Origin: Flavilitoribacter nigricans DSM 23189 = NBRC 102662
GTDB taxonomy: Bacteria > Bacteroidota > Bacteroidia > Chitinophagales > Saprospiraceae
Assembly: GCF_002646595.1 (NCBI RefSeq)
Contig: NZ_PDUD01000034.1
Location: 1-64,000 of the forward strand
Direction: 5' to 3'
DNA length: 64,000 nucleotides
The translations under genes were made by a program, and so were the position numbers. Each line of letters begins with the position of its first letter. The stretch's first letter is position 1. The notes beneath the pieces are model-generated. The model saw only the letters and a list, made by a program, of their open reading frames with translations, did not search any database and had not been told where the DNA came from. Below, in pieces: positions 54,781 through 62,777 of the stretch.

Positions 54781-56490
54781 ATGAAAAACCTGCTTATTCT
54801 CCTACTCACCAGTATGAGCCTGATCTCCTCTGCCCAAAACTTTGTCCTTCCCCTCTGGCCGGAAGGCATTCCCTGCGAAAATAATCTGGAAACCGGTATC
54901 GACGAACGCGCCAGCATCGGCCGGGTTGTCCGGGAAGTACACGAACCCGAGCTCGTGGCGTTTTTCCCGGCGGAAGCCCAACGCAATGGTACCAGCGTGG
55001 TGATCTGCCCCGGTGGTGGCTACACTATTCTGGCCTGGGACTGGGAAGGGACCAAAATGGCTGAATGGTACAACTCTTTCGGAGTGACGGCTTTCGTCGT
55101 CAAATACCGGCTCCCCCACTGGGAAAGTGAAGACTGCCGCGATAAAGTTGCGCTAATGGACGCCCAGCGGGCCATGCGCCTGGTGCGCAGCCGGGCCGAA
55201 GAATGGCGGCTCGATCCCGAACGGGTGGGCGTCATGGGCTTTTCGGCCGGCGGGCACCTCGCCTCTACCCTATCCACCCACTTCGATTACGGGGACCCCG
55301 CGGCCGAAGAACCGCTGGAGCGCTTCAGTTGCCGCCCGGACTTTTCCGTACTGATGTACCCGGTAGTCACTATGGATACGACCTTCGCGCATATGGGTTC
55401 CCGGCGCAATCTGATCGGCCCCGATCCCGATCAGGAGGCGATCGACCATTTTTCCAACGAAAAACAGGTCACGGCCGAAACACCACCGGCGATCCTTATT
55501 CATGCCGATGATGATAAAGCCGTGGTGTCGGAAAACAGCGTTAACTATTACCTCGCATTGCGAAGACATAATATCCCGGCCAGTATGCACATTTTCCAGG
55601 GTGGCGGCCACGGTTTCTCAATGGCGAAAGGCATGGGCAGTACCGAAAACTGGCCTCTGCTGGTCAAAGGATGGATGGAAGAACGGGGGCTCCTGCAACC
55701 GAAGCTAAAAGTGCTGATCGTTGATGGTCAGAATAATCACCAGAACTGGCCGGAAAAGACCGATATTCTAAAAGAACAATTGGAAGCGGCCGGGATCTTT
55801 AGCGTGACGATTGCCCGCACTCCCGCTGCCGGTGAAGTGATGGATGAATTCCAGCCGAATTTTAGCGCTTACGATGTAGTGGTTTCCAATTACAACGGAG
55901 ATGACTGGCCCGAGGCGACCCGCCGGAGTTTTGAACAATACATTCGTGGGGGCGGTGGATTCGTTACTTTCCACGCCGCGGATAATGCCTTTGCCGACTG
56001 GCCCGCCTATAACGAAATGATCGGTCTCGGTGGCTGGGAAGGCCGGGATGAACGAAGCGGACCGTACGTCTACTTCGGTGAGGATGGAAAAATGGTTCGG
56101 GACGACAGCCCCGGTCGGGGTGGTCACCACGGTCATGAACACGAATTTACCGTTACCTTTCAGGATACCCTGCACCCCATTGCCCGCGATCTGCCCGCCG
56201 AATGGCTACACAGTAAAGATGAGCTGTACGACCAGTTACGCGGTCCGGCCAGGAATTTCCACGTGCTAGCGACGGCTTTCAGCGATAAGGCCCAGAACGG
56301 GACCGGCCGGCACGAACCGCTGCTCATGACGATCCACTACGGAGAAGGACGCATTTTCCACACGGCCCTGGGCCATGCTCCTTATTCCATGCAAAGCCCG
56401 GGATTCATCGCCACGCTGCAACGCGGCACCGAGTGGGCTGCTACCGGGCAGGTCACCCAGGAAGCGCCGAAAGATTTTCAACGAAAATAA
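54781..56490 (+). CDS. Exported alpha/beta hydrolase (BD-FAE-like) fused to ThuA-like domain
   Basis: The 569-residue exported protein (signal MKNLLILLLTSMSLISSAQ) joins two enzymes. Residues 20-300 form an alpha/beta hydrolase of the feruloyl/acetyl esterase (BD-FAE) type: VVICPGGGY oxyanion region, nucleophile in VGVMGFSAGGHLAS, Asp in ILIHADDDKAV and His in GGGHGFS. Residues 308-565 form a ThuA-like domain with KVLIVDGQNNHQNW, GGGFVTFHAADNAF and TIHYGEGRIFHTALGH. ThuA relatives are linked to trehalose/disaccharide catabolism. The fusion suggests a carbohydrate-processing enzyme that deacylates and acts on a sugar, but the substrates are unknown. Confidence 0.86.
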   Translation: MKNLLILLLTSMSLISSAQNFVLPLWPEGIPCENNLETGIDERASIGRVVREVHEPELVAFFPAEAQRNGTSVVICPGGGYTILAWDWEGTKMAEWYNSFGVTAFVVKYRLPHWESEDCRDKVALMDAQRAMRLVRSRAEEWRLDPERVGVMGFSAGGHLASTLSTHFDYGDPAAEEPLERFSCRPDFSVLMYPVVTMDTTFAHMGSRRNLIGPDPDQEAIDHFSNEKQVTAETPPAILIHADDDKAVVSENSVNYYLALRRHNIPASMHIFQGGGHGFSMAKGMGSTENWPLLVKGWMEERGLLQPKLKVLIVDGQNNHQNWPEKTDILKEQLEAAGIFSVTIARTPAAGEVMDEFQPNFSAYDVVVSNYNGDDWPEATRRSFEQYIRGGGGFVTFHAADNAFADWPAYNEMIGLGGWEGRDERSGPYVYFGEDGKMVRDDSPGRGGHHGHEHEFTVTFQDTLHPIARDLPAEWLHSKDELYDQLRGPARNFHVLATAFSDKAQNGTGRHEPLLMTIHYGEGRIFHTALGHAPYSMQSPGFIATLQRGTEWAATGQVTQEAPKDFQRK

Positions 56491-56506
56491 GTTGAGGATA
56501 GAGATA

Positions 56507-56545
56507 GACCCTCCGTAAATCGCTCATCACGATTTACGGAGGGTC
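56507..56545. terminator. Perfect 16-bp hairpin between convergent genes
   Basis: GACCCTCCGTAAATCG (56507-56522), loop of seven bases, CGATTTACGGAGGGTC (56530-56545). No T tract follows on the plus strand, so it is a stem-loop terminator or RNA end-protecting hairpin. Confidence 0.75.
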
Positions 56546-56556
56546 CGTGGTCTGCT

Positions 56557-58116
56557 TTACGATTTTTTAGGAAGCAGTTTTAATTCGTAAAGATCATTGC
56601 GCCGGTCTTTCAGGTTACGCACGCTGCCGTGCTCGTGCAGTTCCTTGAGCAATTCCAGATCCACATCGGCGATCACCGTCATTTCCGTATTCGGAGTGGC
56701 TTCGGCTTTGATACCGTTAGTCGGAAAAGCAAAATCGGCGGGCGTATATACTGCCGACTGTGCGAATTGGATGTCCATATTGTTCACGCGCGGCAGGTTG
56801 CCCACACTACCCGCAATCGCCACGTAACATTCATTTTCGATGGCACGGGCCATCGAGCAGTTGCGCACCCGGGTAAAACCGTTGGGCGTATCCGTGAGGA
56901 AAGGAACAAACAGGATCTTCATGCCCTGATCGGCCAGCAGGCGGGATAGTTCCGGAAACTCCGAATCGTAGCAGATCAGTACCCCGATCTTTCCACAGTC
57001 CGTTTCGATGGCCTTCACCGTATTGCCGCCTACCATGCCCCAGGCCGAACTCTCCGAGGGCGTGATATGGATCTTTTCGTAACGTTCGTAACTTCCGTCC
57101 CGGCGACAAACGAAACCGACATTGAGCAGGCGCTCTCCGTCCAGATAAGGCATACTCCCCAGAATGATATTCACATTGTAATTGACTGCGAATTCCTGGG
57201 CTATTTTTCGGAGCGGATCCGAGAAAGCAGCCAGTTCCCGAATGGCCTGCGACTCCGGCAGATGATTATGCGGAGCCATCAGCGGCGCATTAAAGAATTC
57301 CGGAAAAACGATGAAATCACTTTGGTAATCGCTGACTGCATCGACGAAAAATTCCATCTGTTCCGTCAGTGCGTCCATATCTTTAAACGGCCGCATCTGC
57401 CACTGGACCAGCCCGAGCCGGATCACCGTTTTCTGCTGGTTGACGACCTTTTGTTTCTTCTGATAATAAACGTTATTCCATTCGAGCAGAACGGCGTATT
57501 CCAGAGAATCGACATCTCCCTGGGAATAATTTTTCAAGACCTTAAGGGGATGAAAATCGTTGGACAACTGGAAGGTTAGGGTCGGATCGTAGATCTCCCG
57601 CCGGCGCACCTTCTGAATGTATTCCTTGGGGCCTATTTCGTCGGCGTATTCATTGTATTTGGGAATTCTGCCACCGAAGACGATACTTTTCAGGTTTAAA
57701 TTTTCACACAACTCCTTCCGGGCATCGTACAGTCGCCGGCCCAGCCTCATGCCCCGGTATTCCGGATGAATAAAGATCTCGATACCGTACAGGACATCCC
57801 CATCGGAATCGTGGGTGTTAAAAGTATCCTGAGCCGTGATCTGTTCGTAAGTATGGTCATTGCCAAACTGGGAATAATCCACGATAATTGACAGGGCCAC
57901 TCCCACTACGGTATCGTTGACCAGCACTACCAACTGCCCTTCGGGGAAAATAGTCAGCAGTTTTTTGAGCTGTTTCTTGGTCCAGAAATCCTCCCAGGTC
58001 GGGTAGGCCTTGGCCATGGAGTCCCGAAGTTGCAGGAAATCGGTCAGCGCGAGGTTGCGTAATTCAATCCGTGTGGAGGTTTCAGTTTCTCCCAATCCAC
58101 TTTTGGTTATCGACAT
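56557..58116 (-). CDS. GNAT acetyltransferase-nitrilase fusion
   Basis: The 519-residue protein has an N-terminal GNAT acetyltransferase domain (about residues 15-200; IEIFIHPEYRGMRLGRRLYDA is the acetyl-CoA loop) fused to a C-terminal carbon-nitrogen hydrolase domain (about 225-510). The nitrilase triad is visible: Glu in VFPEFFNAPL, Lys in YEKIHITPSE and Cys in VLICYDSEFPE. This fused architecture is known in many bacteria, but its substrate is not established. It probably acts on a small amide in the cytoplasm. It is monocistronic, convergent with the esterase-ThuA gene. Confidence 0.9.
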   Translation of the reverse strand: MSITKSGLGETETSTRIELRNLALTDFLQLRDSMAKAYPTWEDFWTKKQLKKLLTIFPEGQLVVLVNDTVVGVALSIIVDYSQFGNDHTYEQITAQDTFNTHDSDGDVLYGIEIFIHPEYRGMRLGRRLYDARKELCENLNLKSIVFGGRIPKYNEYADEIGPKEYIQKVRRREIYDPTLTFQLSNDFHPLKVLKNYSQGDVDSLEYAVLLEWNNVYYQKKQKVVNQQKTVIRLGLVQWQMRPFKDMDALTEQMEFFVDAVSDYQSDFIVFPEFFNAPLMAPHNHLPESQAIRELAAFSDPLRKIAQEFAVNYNVNIILGSMPYLDGERLLNVGFVCRRDGSYERYEKIHITPSESSAWGMVGGNTVKAIETDCGKIGVLICYDSEFPELSRLLADQGMKILFVPFLTDTPNGFTRVRNCSMARAIENECYVAIAGSVGNLPRVNNMDIQFAQSAVYTPADFAFPTNGIKAEATPNTEMTVIADVDLELLKELHEHGSVRNLKDRRNDLYELKLLPKKS

Positions 58117-58189
58117 ACTTGTACTTTTAATATTGCTTAGGAAACAATTACTTAACGCATGCTGGTCAGGGAGTGTTTAGGTAAGCACC

Positions 58190-58234
58190 TAAATAAAAGG
58201 AGGTTGTAGTAAAGCCAGTTACCACAACCTCCTT
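58190..58234 (-). terminator. Intrinsic terminator of the DksA-like gene
   Basis: AAGGAGGTTGT-a-GTAA (58197-58212) pairs with TTAC-c-ACAACCTCCTT (58219-58234), one mismatch. On the minus strand it is followed by TTTTATTT. It lies 24 bases past the stop codon. Confidence 0.9.
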
Positions 58235-58257
58235 CGGATTAGACGCGATGCGACCTC

Positions 58258-58977
58258 CTAGAAGTCATCATCATCTTCACCCTCGTCCATATCCGCCATA
58301 TCGTCGATGTCGTCACTGGGATCGTCATCATCGGCGATATCGTCCAGATCGAGATCTTCGGTAGATATGTTTTTGGTGATTTTCAGATCCAGATCGTCAT
58401 CGAGATCTGATCCGAATCCGTAATCTTCATCATCATCGTCGTCATCCAGTTTGGGAACAACCGGTTTCACCGTGCCACCCGACTTTTTGATCACCTTGGT
58501 AATGATCTTTTTGGGTGCTTTTTTACCCGGATCCTTCTTAACGTAAGGATTCTGGTTCAGGCGGGTCGTAGTTTTACTTTCCTCCTGTTTGTTTTGTTCC
58601 GTTTTGGCCGACAAACTCTTGGTTGTGGTCGGTACCGCCAACAGGCGGCGCTTATCGATCAGTTCGCCGGTGATGACACAAATTCCGTAAGTCTTATTTT
58701 TGATACGGATCAGTGCATTCTCCAGATCCGCAATGAATTTCCGTTGGCGGATTGCCATAGTATTCAGCATCTCCACTTCCGTGTTGGTGCTACTGTCATC
58801 TACCCAGTCTCCTCCGTGTTCATCGCCGGAGTTTTCCGTGATCTCCAGGATCTGATCCTGCAAATTTTGTAACTGCTCCTTCGCATGTTCCAGCTTCTTA
58901 TCGATCAGGACCTTAAATTCTTCCAGTTCCTGATCAGAGTATCTTGCCGTTCCGGTTGATGGCATACCGTTAATCAT
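58258..58977 (-). CDS. DksA/TraR-like protein with degenerate zinc finger and acidic tail
   Basis: The 239-residue protein has an N-terminal coiled coil (EELEEFKVLIDKKLEHAKEQ-like, about residues 15-60), the DksA tip region (DWVDDSSTNTEVEMLN) and a finger-like segment YGICVITGELIDKRRLLAVP. DksA normally has four cysteines here; this protein has only one (ICVITG). The family fold is therefore kept without zinc binding. Residues 140-180 are lysine-rich (KKAPKKIITKVIKKSGG), and residues 177-239 are almost all Asp/Glu. It may act as an RNA polymerase secondary-channel factor or a different polymerase-binding protein. It is divergent from the ATP-grasp operon and its downstream terminator is strong. 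Confidence 0.85.
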   Translation of the reverse strand: MINGMPSTGTARYSDQELEEFKVLIDKKLEHAKEQLQNLQDQILEITENSGDEHGGDWVDDSSTNTEVEMLNTMAIRQRKFIADLENALIRIKNKTYGICVITGELIDKRRLLAVPTTTKSLSAKTEQNKQEESKTTTRLNQNPYVKKDPGKKAPKKIITKVIKKSGGTVKPVVPKLDDDDDDEDYGFGSDLDDDLDLKITKNISTEDLDLDDIADDDDPSDDIDDMADMDEGEDDDDF

Positions 58978-59179
58978 TTATGTTAAAAAAGTAATGGCGC
59001 AAATCTCAGTAAATTTTACCCAATAATGCAAGTCTTATGCAAAAAAAATACTGCCAAAATAAATATGTCATTTTTTGGCGAGGGCGAAATTTTACATTAA
59101 AAAATAAATAACGCTCCATTTAATAATAAGTTACATAAGAAAATACAAAAATATTAGAAGAAAGGTCAATTTATCCGGA

Positions 59180-59206
59180 TTGAAACTATTGAATAGCGTA
59201 GTTTTG
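59180..59206 (+). promoter_or_regulatory. Probable promoter of the ATP-grasp operon
   Basis: TTG (59180-59182), 16 bases, then TAGTTTTG (59199-59206), which matches the -7 consensus TAnnTTTG. The spacer is shorter than the usual 19. It lies 54 bases before the first start codon. Confidence 0.5.
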
Positions 59207-59260
59207 CGCCAAAAATCAAACAAATCTTACTGGAAAACCCTTCCAAATAAAATAGAATAG

Positions 59261-60703
59261 ATGGATTTTAAAAGTGCAAAAATTATTGGCCCGGGTGAAT
59301 TCGAATCTCACCAGCACTGGTATCCCAAGGCATTGAATGCTACGATCCACCCGATGGTCAACTTTTTTTTGAACCTCAATAAAGACCGGATCGTCAACCG
59401 GTACTGCCACCTACACCCGAAAGTAAAAGCCGAACGTCTGCACGAGATCCTGGCATATCAGAGTAAATATTTTTTGTGGGCCGGTGCGGACCTTTTAAAC
59501 GTGACTTCGGCCGGTGGTCGACGTCAAATGGTAATTATTGAAAATAATTCCTGCCCGTCGGGACAAAAGTCGATGCCCCTGGTAGACGACAACCAGGAAC
59601 AGGGAAGCTATCGCTGGCTGATCGAACGGACTTTCAAAGAGTACCTTAAAGAGAAACGCCCCAAGATCAAGGGTGCACTCGCCGTAGTGTACGATAAAAA
59701 CCCCATGGAAGTATCCGGCTACGCGGCGGTTATCGCCGATGTTTTTCAGGAACCGGTCTATTACGTATCTTTTTACCAGGATGATCAGGATCCTGCGGTG
59801 CGTTTTGTGGACCAGGTGATGGAAGTACGGGATGAGAATGGAAAATGGCAACCCATTCGGGCGGCGTTCCGCTATCTGACCCAGCGCCCCTGGAACCGTT
59901 TGCCGCTGCATACCAAAACGCGTATACTCAACCCTACGGTAGCTTGTCTGGCGGGGGGGCGGAATAAACTGGTAGCGGCGAAGGCTTATGATATGTTCAA
60001 TTCCGAGCTCAGAGGCAGTGGCCTCAGCATCAACCTGCCGGAAACCATCTGGGATGTTCGCAAAGGCGAGATCCCACTCTGGATCCGGAAAATGGGAGGA
60101 CAGGCGGTGATCAAGGTCCCGTACAGCAATGCCGGGCAGGGTGTTTTTACGATTGTCTCCGAACAGGAACTGGAAGATTTCATGGAAATGGATTTTCAGT
60201 ACGATCGCTTTATTTTGCAAAGTCTGATCGGAAATTACCAGTGGAGTTCGAAAGGTACCAAAGGAAGACTGTACCACGTGGGAACGATCCCCAACAGTAA
60301 GGGGAAAACGTATGTTGCCGACCTGCGGATGATGATCAGTTCCACGGCTCATGGTTTACGACCGCTCTGCGTGTACGCGCGGCGGGCCGCCGAACCACTG
60401 GAGGATACGCTGACCGACAGCAGCGACTCCTGGGAAATGTTGGGGACCAACCTATCCATCAAAATGGACGATGGGCGCTGGGACAGCGATACCACCCGCC
60501 TGTTGCTGATGGATCGCCGGGACTTCAACAAACTGGGTATAGGCATGGATGACCTCATTGAAGCCTATATTCAGACGGTATTATCAACAGTAGCGATTGA
60601 CCAGATGGCTCAAACGCTGTTTAATAAACAAGGGAAATTCCGGATGCGCCTCTTTAAGTCCCTCAACGATGACGAAGCATTCATTCGGGAGATCCTGCAA
60701 TAG
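59261..60703 (+). CDS. ATP-grasp-like ligase, first gene of a three-gene operon
   Basis: A 480-residue protein I cannot assign to a characterised family. Its middle and C-terminal parts look ATP-grasp-like: GGQAVIKVPYSNAGQGVFTI resembles the lysine and glycine-rich lid, and YVADLRMMISS with LRPLCVYARRAAEP resembles the metal-binding/R region. The N-terminal 130 residues (HWYPKALNATIHPMVNFFLN onward) have no recognised motif apart from VIIENNSCPSGQ. An ATP-dependent carboxylate-amine ligase is likely. It precedes a second ATP-grasp gene (five-base gap) and an AstE-like peptidase gene, so the three should form one pathway. Confidence 0.7.
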   Translation: MDFKSAKIIGPGEFESHQHWYPKALNATIHPMVNFFLNLNKDRIVNRYCHLHPKVKAERLHEILAYQSKYFLWAGADLLNVTSAGGRRQMVIIENNSCPSGQKSMPLVDDNQEQGSYRWLIERTFKEYLKEKRPKIKGALAVVYDKNPMEVSGYAAVIADVFQEPVYYVSFYQDDQDPAVRFVDQVMEVRDENGKWQPIRAAFRYLTQRPWNRLPLHTKTRILNPTVACLAGGRNKLVAAKAYDMFNSELRGSGLSINLPETIWDVRKGEIPLWIRKMGGQAVIKVPYSNAGQGVFTIVSEQELEDFMEMDFQYDRFILQSLIGNYQWSSKGTKGRLYHVGTIPNSKGKTYVADLRMMISSTAHGLRPLCVYARRAAEPLEDTLTDSSDSWEMLGTNLSIKMDDGRWDSDTTRLLLMDRRDFNKLGIGMDDLIEAYIQTVLSTVAIDQMAQTLFNKQGKFRMRLFKSLNDDEAFIREILQ

Positions 60704-60708
60704 GCTTG

Positions 60709-61716
60709 ATGAAGTATACATTATTGGTTTTAACCGACCACAGTAGTCAAAATAAAGAGAATTCGATTTTTGCCCTTCTGCGGGCTATGCGAGAACACCC
60801 CCTCTGTGAAAGGATCGATATTGCCTCACGCGGCTGGGAAGAGAACCGGGCCTTTTTTTCCGGAAAAAGCGCCGAGTCGCTACTGGCAAGTCCGGTAACC
60901 GAAGATTTCGCCTTCCATCCTGACGGCATTCATTTTCGGACCGGGCTCCGGGCAATTCAGTTACAGGATTATGACGCCATTTTTTTGCGGCTCCCTCCTC
61001 CCCTGGATAATGGGTTTCTCAGGTTTCTGACCACCCATTTTCCGAACCAAAAGATCATCAACCGCCCCAGCGGTCTAATGAAAACTGCGAATAAGGCCTT
61101 TTTGCTGAACTTTCCGGAGATCTGCCCGGAGATGAAACTTTGCGAAAACGCAGAGGACATCAGAACCTTCAGTAAAAAATTCCCGATCGTTCTCAAACCT
61201 CTGCGCAACTACGGTGGCAAAGGCATCGTAAAGATCCAGGGAGAACAGGTAGAAGTGGACGGCCAGGAGCTCTCGCTGGAAGATTTTCTCAGCAGTTACG
61301 AACAAGCTCCCGAGCCCTACCTGGCCATGAAGTTTTTGAAGAACGTCAATCAGGGAGACAAACGGATCGTAGTCGTCAACGAGCAGGTGCTCGGCGGCGT
61401 ACTGCGACTGCCGCCGCCAGGAGCCTGGCTGTGTAATGCTGCTCAGGGCGGACAGGCTACCGGTACTGAACTTACCCCGGAAGAAACCCGGATGGCTCAG
61501 GTTATCGGTCCGGTGCTGCAGCGGGAAGGCATCGCTATGTTCGGCTTTGACACCCTGGTTGATGATCAGGGTAAAAGAATATTATCAGAGATTAATACAC
61601 TTAGTATCGGCGGATTGCCTCAGATGGGAGCGCTAAACGGCCAGCCGGTGGTTAGCCGGGCTGCTGCCCTACTCTGGCAATACATTAATGATGAAATTTA
61701 TGGAGATCCAGACTAA
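60709..61716 (+). CDS. GshB/RimK-like ATP-grasp ligase
   Basis: The 335-residue protein has the layout of glutathione synthetase/RimK-type ligases. An N-terminal pre-ATP-grasp region (YDAIFLRLPPPLDNGFLRFL) leads to the ATP-grasp core with PIVLKPLRNYGGKGIVKIQG, followed by GDKRIVVVNEQVLGGVLRLP and the metal-binding end ILSEINTLSIGGLPQMG. It should join a carboxylate to an amine with ATP. True glutathione synthesis is doubtful, since no gshA-like gene is present and the neighbours suggest a dedicated pathway. The ATG at 60709 lies five bases after the preceding stop; TTG 60706 is the alternative. Confidence 0.83.
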   Translation: MKYTLLVLTDHSSQNKENSIFALLRAMREHPLCERIDIASRGWEENRAFFSGKSAESLLASPVTEDFAFHPDGIHFRTGLRAIQLQDYDAIFLRLPPPLDNGFLRFLTTHFPNQKIINRPSGLMKTANKAFLLNFPEICPEMKLCENAEDIRTFSKKFPIVLKPLRNYGGKGIVKIQGEQVEVDGQELSLEDFLSSYEQAPEPYLAMKFLKNVNQGDKRIVVVNEQVLGGVLRLPPPGAWLCNAAQGGQATGTELTPEETRMAQVIGPVLQREGIAMFGFDTLVDDQGKRILSEINTLSIGGLPQMGALNGQPVVSRAAALLWQYINDEIYGDPD

Positions 61717-62689
61717 CATTGTTCCAGTTGAAATTCCGATTGTCAAAAATCTAGACCTGGATATGGTTCCTGCGGGTACCATCAAGAGATTTTGGCTGCA
61801 ACTCGTTTCAGACGGCATGGGCATGCCCATGAACATACCCATTATTGTGGCCAAAGGCACGGAGAAAGGTCCTGTAGTGGGGCTCACCGCTGCGGTACAC
61901 GGCAACGAATTAAACGGTATTCCGATCATCCAACGTTTCCTGAAAGAAGTTAATCCCAAAGAACTGCGGGGTATTGTGGTGGGTATACCGGTGGTAAACA
62001 CCCCCTCTTTTTTCCGGCGGAAACGGCGGTTCATCGACGGAAAGGATCTCAACCACATCATGCCGGGCAAATCCGACGGCAACGTCAGCGAAGTATACGC
62101 CTACCGGTTTTTTCATAAGATCGTCAGTCAGTTCGAATACCTGCTCGATCTGCATACGGCCAGTACCGGGCGTATCAACTCCTATTACATCCGCGCCGAT
62201 ATGGCCGAACCGATCACCCGCAAAATGGCGATGCTGCAAAATGCCCAGATCGTTGTCCATAACCCTCCACTGGACGGCACCCTGCGGGGCGCAGCCGAAT
62301 CACTGGGTATCCACGCCATTACCCTGGAGGTAGGCAATCCCAATACCTTCCAGAAGGGCTATATCCGCAACGGACTGACCGGCATCCACAATCTGCTCAT
62401 CCACCTCGGGCTCACCGACGGAGAAATTGAATTAGGCGAGAATTTACCGGTGATCTGCGATCGTTCCTACTGGTTGTATACGGATCGGGGTGGTATACTC
62501 AATGTATTGCCCCAGGTAGCGGAGGTTGTTGAAAAAAACCAGGTAGTAGCCAGAATGCACAATATTTTCGGAGATCTTATCCGGGAATACAGAGCGCCGG
62601 AAAAAGGTGTGGTGATCGGAAAAAGCGTTAGCCCGATCAATCAGACCGGCGGACGCATCTTACACCTGGGGATCATTCGGGAAGAATAA
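61700..62689 (+). CDS. Succinylglutamate desuccinylase/aspartoacylase-like peptidase
   Basis: A 329-residue zinc enzyme of the AstE/aspartoacylase (M14-like) family. Zinc ligands are His and Glu in AAVHGNELNG and His in LLDLHTAST; the substrate-binding NHIMPGK and the catalytic Glu in ITLEVGNPN are also visible. It hydrolyses amide bonds of N-acyl amino acids or short peptides in known relatives. The start overlaps the end of the preceding gene (ATG at 61700; 61688 and 61691 are further options), which indicates translational coupling. With two ATP-grasp ligases upstream, it may trim or recycle their product. Confidence 0.88.
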   Translation: MEIQTNIVPVEIPIVKNLDLDMVPAGTIKRFWLQLVSDGMGMPMNIPIIVAKGTEKGPVVGLTAAVHGNELNGIPIIQRFLKEVNPKELRGIVVGIPVVNTPSFFRRKRRFIDGKDLNHIMPGKSDGNVSEVYAYRFFHKIVSQFEYLLDLHTASTGRINSYYIRADMAEPITRKMAMLQNAQIVVHNPPLDGTLRGAAESLGIHAITLEVGNPNTFQKGYIRNGLTGIHNLLIHLGLTDGEIELGENLPVICDRSYWLYTDRGGILNVLPQVAEVVEKNQVVARMHNIFGDLIREYRAPEKGVVIGKSVSPINQTGGRILHLGIIREE

Positions 62690-62713
62690 TCCCGAAAATG
62701 CCCGCCTAAAATG

Positions 62714-62753
62714 AGAGGTGAGGAATGAATACATCAATCCATTCCTCACCTCT
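62714..62753. terminator. Hairpin between convergent genes
   Basis: AGAGGTGAGGAATG (62714-62727) pairs perfectly with CATTCCTCACCTCT (62740-62753) across a 12-base loop. It lies between the AstE-like gene and the edge gene; no strong T run follows. Confidence 0.75.
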
Positions 62754-62777
62754 GTTATTGCTTATTTTCGGATCAGC

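Noticed and set aside
59953-59959. Run of seven G residues in the first ATP-grasp gene, as a possible phase-variation tract
   Set aside because: Too short to be a credible slippage tract, and the reading frame through it is uninterrupted.
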